Part shown: in pieces, positions 26,001 to 34,123 of the stretch
Layout: every line of letters starts with the position of its first letter
Numbering within the stretch: the stretch's first letter is position 1
NCBI RefSeq assembly: GCF_014649835.1
Contig: NZ_BMTU01000014.1
Location: 62,001 to 126,000, forward strand
Direction: 5' to 3'
Length of the DNA stretch: 64,000 nt
Origin: Streptomyces pilosus
GTDB taxonomy: Bacteria; Actinomycetota; Actinomycetes; Streptomycetales; Streptomycetaceae
Notes under the pieces: generated by a model
Told to the model about the DNA's origin: nothing
What the model saw: only the letters and a program-made list of their open reading frames with translations
Databases searched by the model: none
Program-made: the position numbers and the translations under genes

Positions 26001-28646
26001 GACGCCGTCCTGCCCGGTGAACCCGGGCCCGGCGAGGGCACGTTCGTCAGCTGCGGCCGGCCCTACCCCGGCTTCGCCATGCGGATCGTCGACGACACCG
26101 GCGCCGTCCGCGCCGAGGAGGACGCCGGCCGGCTCCAGGTCCGCGGCACCTCGGTGACCGGCGGCTACCACGACAACCCGGCGGCCAACGCGGAGGCGTT
26201 CACCGGGGACGGCTGGTTCGACACCGGCGACCTGGCGTTCCTGCGAGCCGGCGAGCTGTACATCACCGGCCGGGCGAAGGACGTCATCATCGTCAACGGC
26301 GTCAACCACTACAGCCACGAGATAGAGGCCTGCGTCGAGGAACTGCCGTGCGTGGAGCGGAGTTTCACCGCCGCGGTCGCGGTGCGCACCGACCCGTCGT
26401 CGCCCACCGACGAACTGGCCCTGTTCTTCCACCTCACCGCCGAAGCCGCCGCCGACCCGGCCGGCCCCCTGCGCGAGATCGCCGGCAAGGTCACCCGGGA
26501 GATCGGCGTCAGCCCCGCCTTCCTGATCCCGGTCGGGCGGGACACCGTCCCCAAGACCGAGATCGGCAAGATCCAGCGCACCAGGCTCCGCAAGGGCTTC
26601 GAGGCGGGCGACTTCGACGAGGAGGTCCGCCGGACCCAGTTGCTGCTGGGGACCGCGGCCACCGTCCCCGACTGGTTCCTGCGACCGGTGTGGCAGCGGG
26701 CGGAACGCCCCGCAGCCCGTACGGCGACGGCCGGCCGGCACACCCTCGTCCTGGCGGGCGGCGACCCGGAGGCCGTCCAGCTCGCGGAACGGCTCGCCGG
26801 GGCGCTGCGATCCGGTGGGGGCCTGTGCACGGTGGTCGGTGAGGGGACGTCGTACGACCGGCTGGACGCCGCGCGCCACCGCGTGCGGCCCGCCGAGGAA
26901 GCCGACCACGCCGCGCTGTTCGGTCAGCTGGAGCGCGACCGGCGCCCGGTCGACGCCGTCGTGTACCTCGACGGACCGCGCGGCACGGCGGGGCCCGGGA
27001 CGGCGCCGGACGACACGACCGGTGCGGAGCGGCTCCTCGCGTTCGCCCGCGCCCTCGCCGCCCGGCCCGGCCGGCAGCGCCCCGTCGACCTGCTGTACGT
27101 CACGGCGGGCACGCAGGCCGTACGTCCCGGGGAGCTTGCCTCCCCGGCCCATGCCATGGCGGGCGCGCTCCTCAAGTCGCTGTCCGAGGAGTCGGGCCGG
27201 CTGCGCGCCGCGCACCTCGACCTGGCGGCGGACGAGGGGGCGGACCCCTTGCCGGTCCTGCTGGCCGAGGTGACGGTCACCGCGGACGCGGCGGAGGTGG
27301 CGTACCGCGACGGACACCGGTACGTACGCCGCCTCGCCCCCCTGCCGGGCACCCTGCCGCACGCGGGGGTGCCCGGACACGACGGCTTCACCCTGCTCAC
27401 CGGCGGGCTGGGCGGCGTCGGCGCCGAGATCGCGGCGCATCTGCTGCGCACCTCCGGCACCCGCCTGCTGATCGTCGGCCGCACACCGGCAGCCGAGGCC
27501 GTGATCCCGCCGCGGCTGCGCGAGCTGGGCGAGGTCCGCTACGCCCGTGCCGACGTCACCGACGAACGCCAGGTGCGCGCCGCCGTGGAGGCCGCCACCG
27601 AGGCGTGGGGCGTGCCCCTGGGGTCGGTGCTGCACCTGGCCGGCACCCTCGTGGAACGACCCGTGGCCGAGCTGGACACCGCGACGTGGCGCCGGGCGCT
27701 GCAGGCGAAGGTGCGCGGCGCGTGGACGCTGCACCGCGTCACCGCCGACCACCCGGTCGGCTCGTTCGTCACCTTCTCCTCGGTGAACGGCTTCTTCGGC
27801 GGCGCGATGAACGCCGCCTACGCCGCCGCCAACGCCTGCCTGGACGCCCTCGCCCACTACCGCCGCGGTCTCGGCCTGCCCGCGCAGTCCCTGGCCTGGA
27901 GCATGTGGCGCGAGCGCGGCATGAGCCGCGGCTACGGCCTCACCGCGCTCACCGAGGCCCGCGGCTACCGGCTGCTCGACGTCCCCGCGGCGCTGCGCTC
28001 GTTCGACCTCGCCCGCTCCCTGGACGAACCGCACCTGCTGATCGGTGCCGACCGCACCGCCCCCTGGGTCCGCAGCCACGTCGTGGCCCCCGTCCGCCAG
28101 GTGCGGCGCCTGTCCGCCCGCGTCGGCCTGGCGGACGGCACGGACCTGGGCGCCCTGTACCGGGCGGCGTCCGACGGGATCCGCGCGGCCGGCCTGTCCG
28201 ACGCGTGGGAGCTGCGCTCCGCGGGCACCGCGGCACGCCCCGAGGCGACGCGGGCGGGGGAGGAGCTGCGGCGGCTGGAGGACCGGCTCGCCGAGGTGTG
28301 GTGCGCCGTCCTGGGCCGGGACCGGGTGGGCCGCGACGAGAACTTCTTCGACCTGGGCGGCAACTCCCTGCTCCTGGTCACCGCCCAGACCGACGTCAAC
28401 CGCGCCTTCGGCACCGACCTGTCGGTGGTCGACCTGTTCGCCCACCCCACCGTCCGGGACCTGGCGCGCCACCTGGCGGCACACCTCGGGGCCGGCACCA
28501 CGCCCGACGCCGCACCGGCACCGCGGCCCGAGTCCGCCCCCTCGCCGCGCAGCGCCCGGGACCGCGCCAAGGACCAGGCACAACGCCAACGCGCCGCCCG
28601 CGCCCGCCGGTCCGCACGACACGGCACGGACCGTGACCGTGCCTGA
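20004..28646 (+). CDS. antC: Antimycin nonribosomal peptide synthetase, C-A(Thr)-T-C-A(keto acid)-KR-T
   Basis: A 2880-aa, two-module NRPS. Domains by residue: C1 6-440 (HHLLLDG near 139); A1 455-965, whose pocket reads DFWSVGMVHK, one or two changes from the L-Thr code; T1 975-1045 (GGDS near 1010); C2 1065-1490 (HHSAADG near 1193); an A-subdomain-like segment 1495-1640; A2 1670-2190, an AMP-binding domain assigned to pyruvate in AntC; pseudo-KR/KR 2220-2660 (GGLGGVG near 2467, then Ser...Tyr-Ala-Ala-Ala-Asn); T2 2750-2825 (GGNS near 2786). It condenses the 3-formamidosalicyl starter from AntG with Thr, then with lactate made by reducing bound pyruvate. The ATG at 20004 has GAGGG at 7 nt; the frame is open upstream to 19590. 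Confidence 0.96.
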   Translation: MSLQEDARRPLSGAQEGLWYAGRLAPDSAAYNTAEAVEIHGPLDTALFETALRRTVGEADTFALRFADGDDGPHCRLAPDADDWTLHRVDVSGAEDPAAAAWAHVRADLAAPVDLEKGRLFAHTLLTLAPDRHLWLLRAHHLLLDGYSYKLLGRRLADTYNALADGREPDPCGFAPVSRLQEEEAAYRASEAYARDRDHWARRLAGLPEPARLTSRTAAPAVPFLRRTAELTPAETEALDAAAARLGVRRTDLLTAATAVYLHRMTGAADLVLGLATMSRLGGAALRTPGTASDVLPLRVAAAPGTPLAELARSVADELEAVRRHQRYRGEFLRRDLGLLGTGRRLYGPVLNIVPFDESPVFGGHPTTWHHLSGGAVDDLQISVRPGARSGGLWLAFDANPALYEEDELALHRDRFVMLLHRLAEAEPTTPLRDTDLLLPGEHPRDTPARAFPVERTLTELFEERVAAGPERTAVTCGGERLTYAALNAEANRLARLLTGRGAGPGRVVALALERGPRLLPALLAVLKTGAAYLPLDPGHPAERLRLVVEDTAPVVLVTERAHAHLAGDTVPAVLLDDPAVAADLARRSDADLSDTDRHGPVNPSDIAYVIHTSGSTGRPKGVPVAHAAVVRLFAAAAEHFDFRDDDVWTLFHSYAFDFSVWEIWGALLHGGRIVVVPYSVSRSPREFLELLHHEGVTVLSQTPSAFEQLVDADLERGGDTGALRHVVLGGEALRPARLRPWADRHGLDRPALVNMYGITETTVHVTHHRLTRADLDDPRRGSVIGTPLADLRVHLLDAGGRPVPPGATGEMYVSGAGVAAGYLNRPELTAERFLDDPYGPPGTRMYRSGDLARRRPDGTLEYLGRADAQIQLRGFRVEPGEIEAVLAAHPGVARAAVVPRRSGNGALHLVAYTVPEGGEPASPAALRAHAAAHLPEHMVPAVCVPVDALPLTANGKLDVQALPAPDFTAAASGTRPGTPQQRLLCSLFEDVLKLPQGSVGIDVNFFDLGGDSLLATRLLARLRHETGAEIPITALFGTPTPAALAQRVAAGADGAPPRPVLGGLARPRRVPLSFAQERMWVLHRLDEGAATYNIPLLVPAGADLDTEALQAALGDLADRHEILRTVIAEHDGTPCQRILPPGELRPVLRHVDCPATETAAHVTAALRHPFDLTAESPLAVWLLDTTLLFVLHHSAADGWSLRPFAQDLSTAYAARRDGRAPEWAPLPAQYADYALWQRALLAPAPDGAGRLERLTAHWRTALDGLPEECTLPGDRPRPTAPRGAGAHVETSVDATLHRALLRLADREGASLFMVLHAAVSALLTRCGAGEDIVLGTPVAGRTEPALDPLIGLISNTLVLRADTSGDPAFRDLLARLRTADLAALDHQDLPFDRLVDELNPPRTPGRHPLFQVMLALQNNAPAVLGLDRTRAELRPTATGTAKFDLFVDVQEHHTPDGAPGGLTLHVEYATDLYDAGTAEAFAHALHDALRTVGAAPDVRLTDLPALPERTPATAAFDPAELEDTALAVPGIRDARALPGGDGTPPRLYAVPGRPDAAERLEDALDRAGHGTVRVTAVNALPRTEDGTVDTEALLALPAVDRTAAGTWRECLTALAGVTAAEVSVENTPEELDRRHTGLPDRTADPAPATRTAGTSAVPALSEGPALREPSVPSWAEALRRAAERDRGDIVHVRADGSEHRRTYASLIPEASRVLAGLRRAGLRPGDQVILQCDATEDFLAVLWGCVLGGFVAVPLTVPASYDTPSAALTKLEGIWRMLGRPWIVCSAGREAGLRALASRQDWPGPRITTADALREAPEDHDWHPAEPDDLLLMLMTSGSTGLPKAVRLTHRNVLTRSAATEQMNGLGADDVSLNWIPLDHVTGVVMFHLRDVYLGCRQIHAPTSWILQDPLRWMDLADRHRVTVTWAPNFAFGLLAEHSHRFTGRAWDLSPMRLVMNAGEVVVASAARRFLHTLRPFGLPQDVMHPGWGMSETCSVVTDAVLPGEPGPGEGTFVSCGRPYPGFAMRIVDDTGAVRAEEDAGRLQVRGTSVTGGYHDNPAANAEAFTGDGWFDTGDLAFLRAGELYITGRAKDVIIVNGVNHYSHEIEACVEELPCVERSFTAAVAVRTDPSSPTDELALFFHLTAEAAADPAGPLREIAGKVTREIGVSPAFLIPVGRDTVPKTEIGKIQRTRLRKGFEAGDFDEEVRRTQLLLGTAATVPDWFLRPVWQRAERPAARTATAGRHTLVLAGGDPEAVQLAERLAGALRSGGGLCTVVGEGTSYDRLDAARHRVRPAEEADHAALFGQLERDRRPVDAVVYLDGPRGTAGPGTAPDDTTGAERLLAFARALAARPGRQRPVDLLYVTAGTQAVRPGELASPAHAMAGALLKSLSEESGRLRAAHLDLAADEGADPLPVLLAEVTVTADAAEVAYRDGHRYVRRLAPLPGTLPHAGVPGHDGFTLLTGGLGGVGAEIAAHLLRTSGTRLLIVGRTPAAEAVIPPRLRELGEVRYARADVTDERQVRAAVEAATEAWGVPLGSVLHLAGTLVERPVAELDTATWRRALQAKVRGAWTLHRVTADHPVGSFVTFSSVNGFFGGAMNAAYAAANACLDALAHYRRGLGLPAQSLAWSMWRERGMSRGYGLTALTEARGYRLLDVPAALRSFDLARSLDEPHLLIGADRTAPWVRSHVVAPVRQVRRLSARVGLADGTDLGALYRAASDGIRAAGLSDAWELRSAGTAARPEATRAGEELRRLEDRLAEVWCAVLGRDRVGRDENFFDLGGNSLLLVTAQTDVNRAFGTDLSVVDLFAHPTVRDLARHLAAHLGAGTTPDAAPAPRPESAPSPRSARDRAKDQAQRQRAARARRSARHGTDRDRA

Positions 28647-28649
28647 CCC

Positions 28650-28713
28650 CACCGGGCCGGGAGAGAACGGGGCGACATCCATGCGGCACAGCACCGAGCC
28701 GGGAGAGAACGGG
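28650..28713 (+). repeat. Tandem duplication of the antD translation-start region
   Basis: A 22-nt segment containing GGGAGAGAAC occurs at 28650-28671 and again at 28692-28713, with one mismatch and a 42-nt period. Each copy places a start codon the same distance downstream (ATG 28681 and GTG 28723), in the same frame. Confidence 0.75.
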
Positions 28714-31700
28714 ACACAGACCGTGCACGACACCACCGCACCTCACGACGACGACCTCCCCGCCGTCGCCGTCATCGGCATGGCGGGCCGCTTCCCCGGC
28801 GCCGACGACCTCGACGCCTTCTGGGACAACCTCGCCGCCGGACGGGAGTCCGTCCGGCCCGTCACCGACGAGGAGTTCCTCGCCGCCGGCGGCGACCCGG
28901 GCGACCTGGACGACCCGACGCTGATCCGGATGGCGTCCGTCGTCGAGGGCATCGACCGCTTCGACGCCGGGTTCTTCGGCTACAGCCCCGCCGAGGCCGC
29001 CGTCGTCGACCCCCAGCAGCGGCTGCTGCTGGAGACGGCCTACCACGCCCTGGAGGACGCCGGCTGCCTCCACGGCGACCGCGGGGGCGAGGCGTTCGGC
29101 GTGTACGCGGGCGCGGGCGACAGCCGGTACTACCCGGCCCACGTGTACCCGCGCCACGCCGGGCAGCCGGGCTCGGTGGCGCTCGTCCACGCCGCCACCG
29201 CCAACTCCCTGGGCACCCTCGCCACCCGCGTCTCCTACGAACTCGGCCTCACCGGCCCCAGCGTCTCCCTGCAGACGGCCTGCTCCACCGCGCTGGTCGC
29301 CGTGCACACCGCCTGCCAGGACCTGCTGGACCACCGCTGCGACACCGCGCTGGCCGCCGCCGTCTCCCTCAACCCCTCCGCCGTACTGGGCTACCGGCAC
29401 GTGCCCGACGGGCCGTTCTCGCCCGACGGTCACTGCCGCGCGTTCGCCGCGGACGCCGCCGGCACCTCCTCCGGCGACGGAGTCGGAGCCGTCGTGCTCA
29501 AGCGGCTGGAGGACGCCCTCGCCGACGGCGACCGCGTCCGCGCCGTCATCCGCGGCACCGCCGTCAACAACGACGGCCGCCGCAAGGTCGGCTTCAGCGC
29601 GCCCAGCGCCGCAGGACAGACGGAGGTCATCCTCGCCGCGCAGGCCCAGGCCGAGATCGACGCCGGCACCCTCGGCCTGATCGAGGCGCACGGCACCGCC
29701 ACCAGACTCGGTGACCCGATCGAGGTGTCCGCCCTGACGGAGGCCTTCCGGCACAGCACGGACCGCACCGGGTTCTGTGCGCTCGGCTCGGTCAAGTCCA
29801 ACATCGGCCACCTCGGAGCCGCCGCCGGCATCGCCGGACTCATCAAGGCGATCCTGGCCCTGGAACACCGGCAGATCCCGCCGAGCCTGCACTTCGACCG
29901 GCCCAACCCGCTCATCGACTTCGACGCGAGCCCCTTCCGCGTGCCCACCGCCCTGGAGGACTGGCCCCGGGGCGACCATCCCCGCCGCGCCGCCGTCAGT
30001 GCCTTCGGCATCGGCGGCACCAACGCCCACGTCGTCCTGGAGGAGGCACCGCCCACCACCCCGGCCGCACCGCGTCCGCCCGAGGACGCCCGCCGCCTGG
30101 TGCTGCCGCTGTCGGCGCGCACCGCCGGCGCCCTGCGCGGCCAGGCCGAGGCACTCGCCCGGCACCTCGAAAGCCGCCCGGAACTGCGCCTGGACGACGT
30201 GGCCCACTCCCTGCGCACCGACCGGCCCGCACTGCGCCACCGGCTCACCGTCACGGCCGCCACCCGCGAGGAGGCCCTCGACGCGCTGCGCTCCGCCGCC
30301 CCGGACACCCCGCCGCCCTCCGACGACCCCACCCGGGTCGCGTTCCTGCTGCCCGGCGGCGGCACCCAGTACCCCGGCATGGGCAAGGAGCTGTACCGCG
30401 ACCACACCGTCTACCGCGACACCGTCGACGAGTGCGCCCGCATCCTGCGGCCCGTCCTCGGCGCCGACCTGCGCACCGCCCTCTTCGAGGACCGGCGGCC
30501 CGACGCCACCTCCGCGTTCCTCGGGCTCGTCGTCACCGAGTACGCACTGGCCCGCACGCTCATGGAGTCCGGCGTACGCCCCGACGCGCTGATCGGCCAC
30601 TCGCTCGGCGAATACACGGCCGCCTGCCTGGCCGGCGTCATCGACCTCGCGGACATGCTGCCCCTGGTCACCGAACGCATCCGGCTCATCGGCTCCGCCG
30701 GCGGAGCCACCGTCGGCGTCGCCGCCCCCGCCGAGGACATCCGGCCACTGCTCGACGCCGGCCTGGCCCTCGCCGCCGACAACGGCCCCAGCGCCTGCAC
30801 CGTCGCCGGCCACCTCGACGCGGTCACCCGCTTCGAGGCCGAACTCACCCGCCGCGGAGTCCCGTTCCGCCGCCTGCGCATTCCCGTCGCCGCTCACTCC
30901 CACGTCCTCGACCCGGTCCTGCCGGCCTACGAGACCCACCTGCGCCAGGTCGCCCTGCGCCCGCCACGCATCCCCTACGTCACGAACGTCACCGGCACCT
31001 GGGTCACCGACGCACAGGCCACCTCCGTACCGCACTGGATCGACCACACCCGCCGCACCGTGCGGTTCGCCGACGGCATCACCGCCCTGTGGGGCCGGCT
31101 GCACCCCGTCCTCGTGGAGATCGGCCCGGGCGACACCCTGACCAAGCTCGCCACCGGCCGGCTCACCGGCGAGGCACCGGTGACGGTGACCACCATGCGG
31201 CACGCCAAGGCCGAGGCGTCCGACGGGTTCGTCCTCGCCGAGGCGCTGGGACGGCTGTGGAGCGCGGGCGTGGACAGCGCCCTGCCCCCGGTTCCGGGCA
31301 CGCCCCGGCGGGCGCCGCTGCCGCCGTACGCCTTCGACCGCCGGCGCCACTGGATCGACGCGCCCGGTGCCCGGACGGACCCCGGCACGTCCGACGACAC
31401 CCCGGCCGCGGCGGACCCCGGCCTCGCCCCCCGGCCCCGGCTGACGACCGAGCACGTACCACCGCGCACCGACCGCGAACGGCAGGTCACCCGGCTGTGG
31501 GAGGAGATCCTGGGCGTCGGCGGCATCGGGCTGCACGACAACCTCTTCGACCTCGGCGGCGACTCGATGCGCGCCGTGCTGCTGGCGGGCCGGCTGCGCC
31601 AGGCCGGTGTCCTCGACGTCCCGGCGGCGACCCTGCTGGCCGCGCCGACCGTGGCCGGGGTCCTCGCCGCGGCCGACCAGCCGGACGGGACGTCGCCGGG

Positions 31701-32550
31701 CGGCCGCGCTTCCGCGCTCGGCCCGCTGCTGCCGCTGCGCGCCGAGGGCACCGCCACGCCCCTGTTCTGCGTCCACCCCGGCGCGGGCGTCGCCTGGCGC
31801 TACACGGGCCTGCTGCCGCACCTCGGCGGCGACCAGCCCGTCCACGGCATCCAGGCGGCCGGCCTGGACGGCACCCGACCGCCCGCACCGGACGCCGCCG
31901 CCATGGTCGCCCACTACCTCGACCTGGTACGCCAGGTGCAGCCTCACGGCCCCTACCGGCTGCTGGGCTGGTCCTACGGCGGTTTCGTCGCCCACGCCAT
32001 GGCCTGCGCCCTGCAGCGCGACGGCGAGCGGGTCGAACTGCTCGCGATGCTCGACGCACCCCAGCCGCACGGCACGGCCCACGACCCCGACGCGGCCGAA
32101 CGCCAAGTCGCCGCCCTGCTGTCCAGGGTGGCCGGCCTCCCCGTCGACCCGGCAGCTCCGGTGGACGCCGTCCTGGAGCGGATCGACGCCCGGGTCACGG
32201 CCGACCCGGCGAGCGCCCCCGTCACGCGCGCCGAGGCCGCCGCCATCGCCACCGTGATGCGCAACAACCTGCGCATCGCGCCCGGGTTCGTACCCGGCGT
32301 CTACCGCGGTGACGTGCTGTTCTTCAGCGCCGCCGAGGAACGGCCCACCGACGGCCCGGCCGACCTGGCGGTGCTGCCCGGCAAGGCCGACAGCTGGCGG
32401 CCCCACGTCGACGGGACCCTCCACGACCACCACGTGCCCTGCGGCCACTACGAGATGACCGAACCCGAACCCATCGCCCGCATCGGCGAAGCGGTCGCCA
32501 AGGCCCTGCGCGGCCTCGGTGACCGGGCCGCCACACCCCCTTCCCCTTGA
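28681..32550 (+). CDS. antD: Antimycin polyketide synthase, KS-AT-ACP-TE
   Basis: A 1289-aa type I PKS module. The KS (about residues 20-450) has active Cys201 in TACSTA and the His motifs EAHGTAT and NIGHLGAAAG. The AT (about 555-850) has GHSLGEY with Ser641 and VAAHSHVLDP in place of the malonyl HAFH or methylmalonyl YASH motif, consistent with a relaxed pocket for alkylmalonyl units. The ACP (about 925-995) has GGDSM with Ser962. The type I TE (about 1020-1280) has GWSYGG with Ser1098. There is no reductive domain, so the beta-ketone is left for AntM. It extends the AntC product and releases the nine-membered dilactone. A second in-frame start at 28723 comes from the duplicated initiation region. 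Confidence 0.95.
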   Translation: MRHSTEPGENGTQTVHDTTAPHDDDLPAVAVIGMAGRFPGADDLDAFWDNLAAGRESVRPVTDEEFLAAGGDPGDLDDPTLIRMASVVEGIDRFDAGFFGYSPAEAAVVDPQQRLLLETAYHALEDAGCLHGDRGGEAFGVYAGAGDSRYYPAHVYPRHAGQPGSVALVHAATANSLGTLATRVSYELGLTGPSVSLQTACSTALVAVHTACQDLLDHRCDTALAAAVSLNPSAVLGYRHVPDGPFSPDGHCRAFAADAAGTSSGDGVGAVVLKRLEDALADGDRVRAVIRGTAVNNDGRRKVGFSAPSAAGQTEVILAAQAQAEIDAGTLGLIEAHGTATRLGDPIEVSALTEAFRHSTDRTGFCALGSVKSNIGHLGAAAGIAGLIKAILALEHRQIPPSLHFDRPNPLIDFDASPFRVPTALEDWPRGDHPRRAAVSAFGIGGTNAHVVLEEAPPTTPAAPRPPEDARRLVLPLSARTAGALRGQAEALARHLESRPELRLDDVAHSLRTDRPALRHRLTVTAATREEALDALRSAAPDTPPPSDDPTRVAFLLPGGGTQYPGMGKELYRDHTVYRDTVDECARILRPVLGADLRTALFEDRRPDATSAFLGLVVTEYALARTLMESGVRPDALIGHSLGEYTAACLAGVIDLADMLPLVTERIRLIGSAGGATVGVAAPAEDIRPLLDAGLALAADNGPSACTVAGHLDAVTRFEAELTRRGVPFRRLRIPVAAHSHVLDPVLPAYETHLRQVALRPPRIPYVTNVTGTWVTDAQATSVPHWIDHTRRTVRFADGITALWGRLHPVLVEIGPGDTLTKLATGRLTGEAPVTVTTMRHAKAEASDGFVLAEALGRLWSAGVDSALPPVPGTPRRAPLPPYAFDRRRHWIDAPGARTDPGTSDDTPAAADPGLAPRPRLTTEHVPPRTDRERQVTRLWEEILGVGGIGLHDNLFDLGGDSMRAVLLAGRLRQAGVLDVPAATLLAAPTVAGVLAAADQPDGTSPGGRASALGPLLPLRAEGTATPLFCVHPGAGVAWRYTGLLPHLGGDQPVHGIQAAGLDGTRPPAPDAAAMVAHYLDLVRQVQPHGPYRLLGWSYGGFVAHAMACALQRDGERVELLAMLDAPQPHGTAHDPDAAERQVAALLSRVAGLPVDPAAPVDAVLERIDARVTADPASAPVTRAEAAAIATVMRNNLRIAPGFVPGVYRGDVLFFSAAEERPTDGPADLAVLPGKADSWRPHVDGTLHDHHVPCGHYEMTEPEPIARIGEAVAKALRGLGDRAATPPSP

Positions 32551-32570
32551 ACGCGTTGAGGAGAACCAGC

Positions 32571-33800
32571 GTGAGCGCGACCCAGGCCCTCTACGAACTC
32601 GGCGACGCACCCGAGATCGGCACCGTCCCGAAGCAGATGTACGCCTCGCTCATCCGCCGTGAACGCTACGGACAGCCCGTAGACGCCTTCCGCACCGAGG
32701 TGGTCGACGTCCCGCCCGTGGGCCGCGGACAGGTCCTGGTGAAGGTGATGGCGGCCGGCATCAACTACAACAACGTCTGGGCGGCGCTGGGTTCGCCGCT
32801 CGACGTGATCGCCGCCCGGCAGAAGGCGGGCGCCACCGAGGATTTCCACATCGGCGGCTCCGACCTGTCCGGGATCGTGTGGGCGGTCGGCGAGGACGTG
32901 CGCGGGGTGCGGCTCGGTGACGAGGTCGTCGTCCTCGCCAACCGCTGGGACGAGAGAGCCGAGGACATCCGCCTCGGCGGCGACCCCACCTGGTCCGCCA
33001 GCCAGCGGGTGTGGGGCTACGAGGAGAACTACGGGTCCTTCGCCCAGTTCGCCGTCGTCGACGACTACATGTGCCACCCCAAGCCCGCCCGGCTGTCCTG
33101 GGCGGAGGCCGCCTGCTACATGGCGACCGCCGCCACCGCCTACCGCCAGCTCTTCGGCTGGCCGCCGCACACGGTGCGCCCCGGCGACCCGGTGCTGATC
33201 TGGGGCGGCGCCGGCGGTCTCGGCTGCATCGCCATCCAGCTCGTCCGGCACGTCGGCGGCATCCCCGTCGCGGTCGTCTCCAGCGAGGAGCGCGGCGAGT
33301 TCTGCCTCAAGCTGGGCGCCGAGGGCTACATCGACCGGCGGCGGTTCGACCACTGGGGGCGGCTGCCGGACACCACCGACGAGGCGGCGATGGGCCGCTG
33401 GCTGTCGGGCGCCCGCGCCTTCGGGCGGGCCTTCTGGGAGGTGCTGGGCGAGCGCCGCAGCCCGCGCGTCGTGCTGGAGCACTCCGGCGCCGACACCATC
33501 CCCACATCCCTGTACCTGTGCGACAACGGCGGCATGGTCGTCCTGTGCGGCGGCACCACCGGCTACAACGGCGACGTCGACCTGCGCTTCCTGTGGATGC
33601 GGCAGAAGCGCCTGCAGGGCTCGCACGTCGCGACGGCTCGCGAGGCACGTGAGGTCACCCGGCTGATCGACCAGGGAATCATCGACCCCTGCCTGTCACG
33701 GACCTTCGAATTCGACGAGATCGGGCTCGCCCACCAGCTCATTCACGACAACCGGCACCCGGCGGGGAACATGGCCGCCCGGGTGGGCGACATAGGGTGA
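32571..33800 (+). CDS. antE: Crotonyl-CoA carboxylase/reductase (alkylmalonyl-CoA supply)
   Basis: A 409-aa medium-chain reductase of the Ccr type. It reduces and carboxylates 2-alkenyl-CoA with NADPH and CO2 to give alkylmalonyl-CoA extenders for AntD, which explains side-chain variation at C7 of antimycins. Family blocks: INYNNVWAALGSPLDV, HIGGSDLSGIVWAVGEDV, WGYEENYGSFAQFAVVDDYMCHPKPARLSWAEAACYMATAATAYRQLFG, and the NADPH loop LIWGGAGGLGCIAIQLVRHVGG. It is slightly shorter at the N-terminus than primary-metabolism Ccr. The GTG at 32571 has GAGGAG at 7 nt. It closes the antCDE operon, 20 bp after antD. Confidence 0.95.
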   Translation: MSATQALYELGDAPEIGTVPKQMYASLIRRERYGQPVDAFRTEVVDVPPVGRGQVLVKVMAAGINYNNVWAALGSPLDVIAARQKAGATEDFHIGGSDLSGIVWAVGEDVRGVRLGDEVVVLANRWDERAEDIRLGGDPTWSASQRVWGYEENYGSFAQFAVVDDYMCHPKPARLSWAEAACYMATAATAYRQLFGWPPHTVRPGDPVLIWGGAGGLGCIAIQLVRHVGGIPVAVVSSEERGEFCLKLGAEGYIDRRRFDHWGRLPDTTDEAAMGRWLSGARAFGRAFWEVLGERRSPRVVLEHSGADTIPTSLYLCDNGGMVVLCGGTTGYNGDVDLRFLWMRQKRLQGSHVATAREAREVTRLIDQGIIDPCLSRTFEFDEIGLAHQLIHDNRHPAGNMAARVGDIG

Positions 33801-33867
33801 TTCGCCCGCGTCCTGAGGGGTACCTGCGGCGGGGTACGGCGCACGCGCACCTTCCGGAGGTATCCCC

Positions 33868-34062
33868 ATGGGCAAGCTGGGCGACATGATGAACAAGGCC
33901 AAGCAGATGGCCAAGGGCCACCCCGACCACGCCGACAAGGGCGTCTCGGGCGCCGAGCGCATGGTCGACGAGCGCACGGGCCACAAGTACGACGCCAAGA
34001 CCGACAAGGCCGCCGACGCGGCGCGGCGTTCCTACCGCGACGGCGGTACACAGGGACACTGA
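33868..34062 (+). CDS. Small MT0933-family antitoxin-like protein
   Basis: A 64-aa very charged protein (MGKLGDMMNKAKQMAKGHPD, then VDERTGHKYDAKTDKAAD). It resembles the MT0933/Rv0909 family, which is annotated as antitoxins but often lacks a toxin partner. None is seen here. GGAGG stands 7 nt before the ATG, giving a strong start. It is 67 bp downstream of antE and could be on the antCDE transcript, although it is not a known antimycin biosynthesis gene. It ends at a hairpin shared with antQ. Confidence 0.75.
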   Translation: MGKLGDMMNKAKQMAKGHPDHADKGVSGAERMVDERTGHKYDAKTDKAADAARRSYRDGGTQGH

Positions 34063-34080
34063 CCCACCCACCCACCGCCC

Positions 34081-34109
34081 GCCCCCGGTGCGCCCCGCGC
34101 GCCGGGGGC
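34081..34109. terminator. Terminator between MT0933-like gene and antQ
   Basis: GCCCCCGG and CCGGGGGC pair across a 13-nt loop between the convergent small gene and antQ. Confidence 0.55.
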
Positions 34110-34123
34110 CGGCACGTCCGCGC

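Noticed and set aside
28396..32610. 1404-codon minus-strand frame opposite antD
   Set aside because: Same GC-driven artefact opposite a clear PKS.
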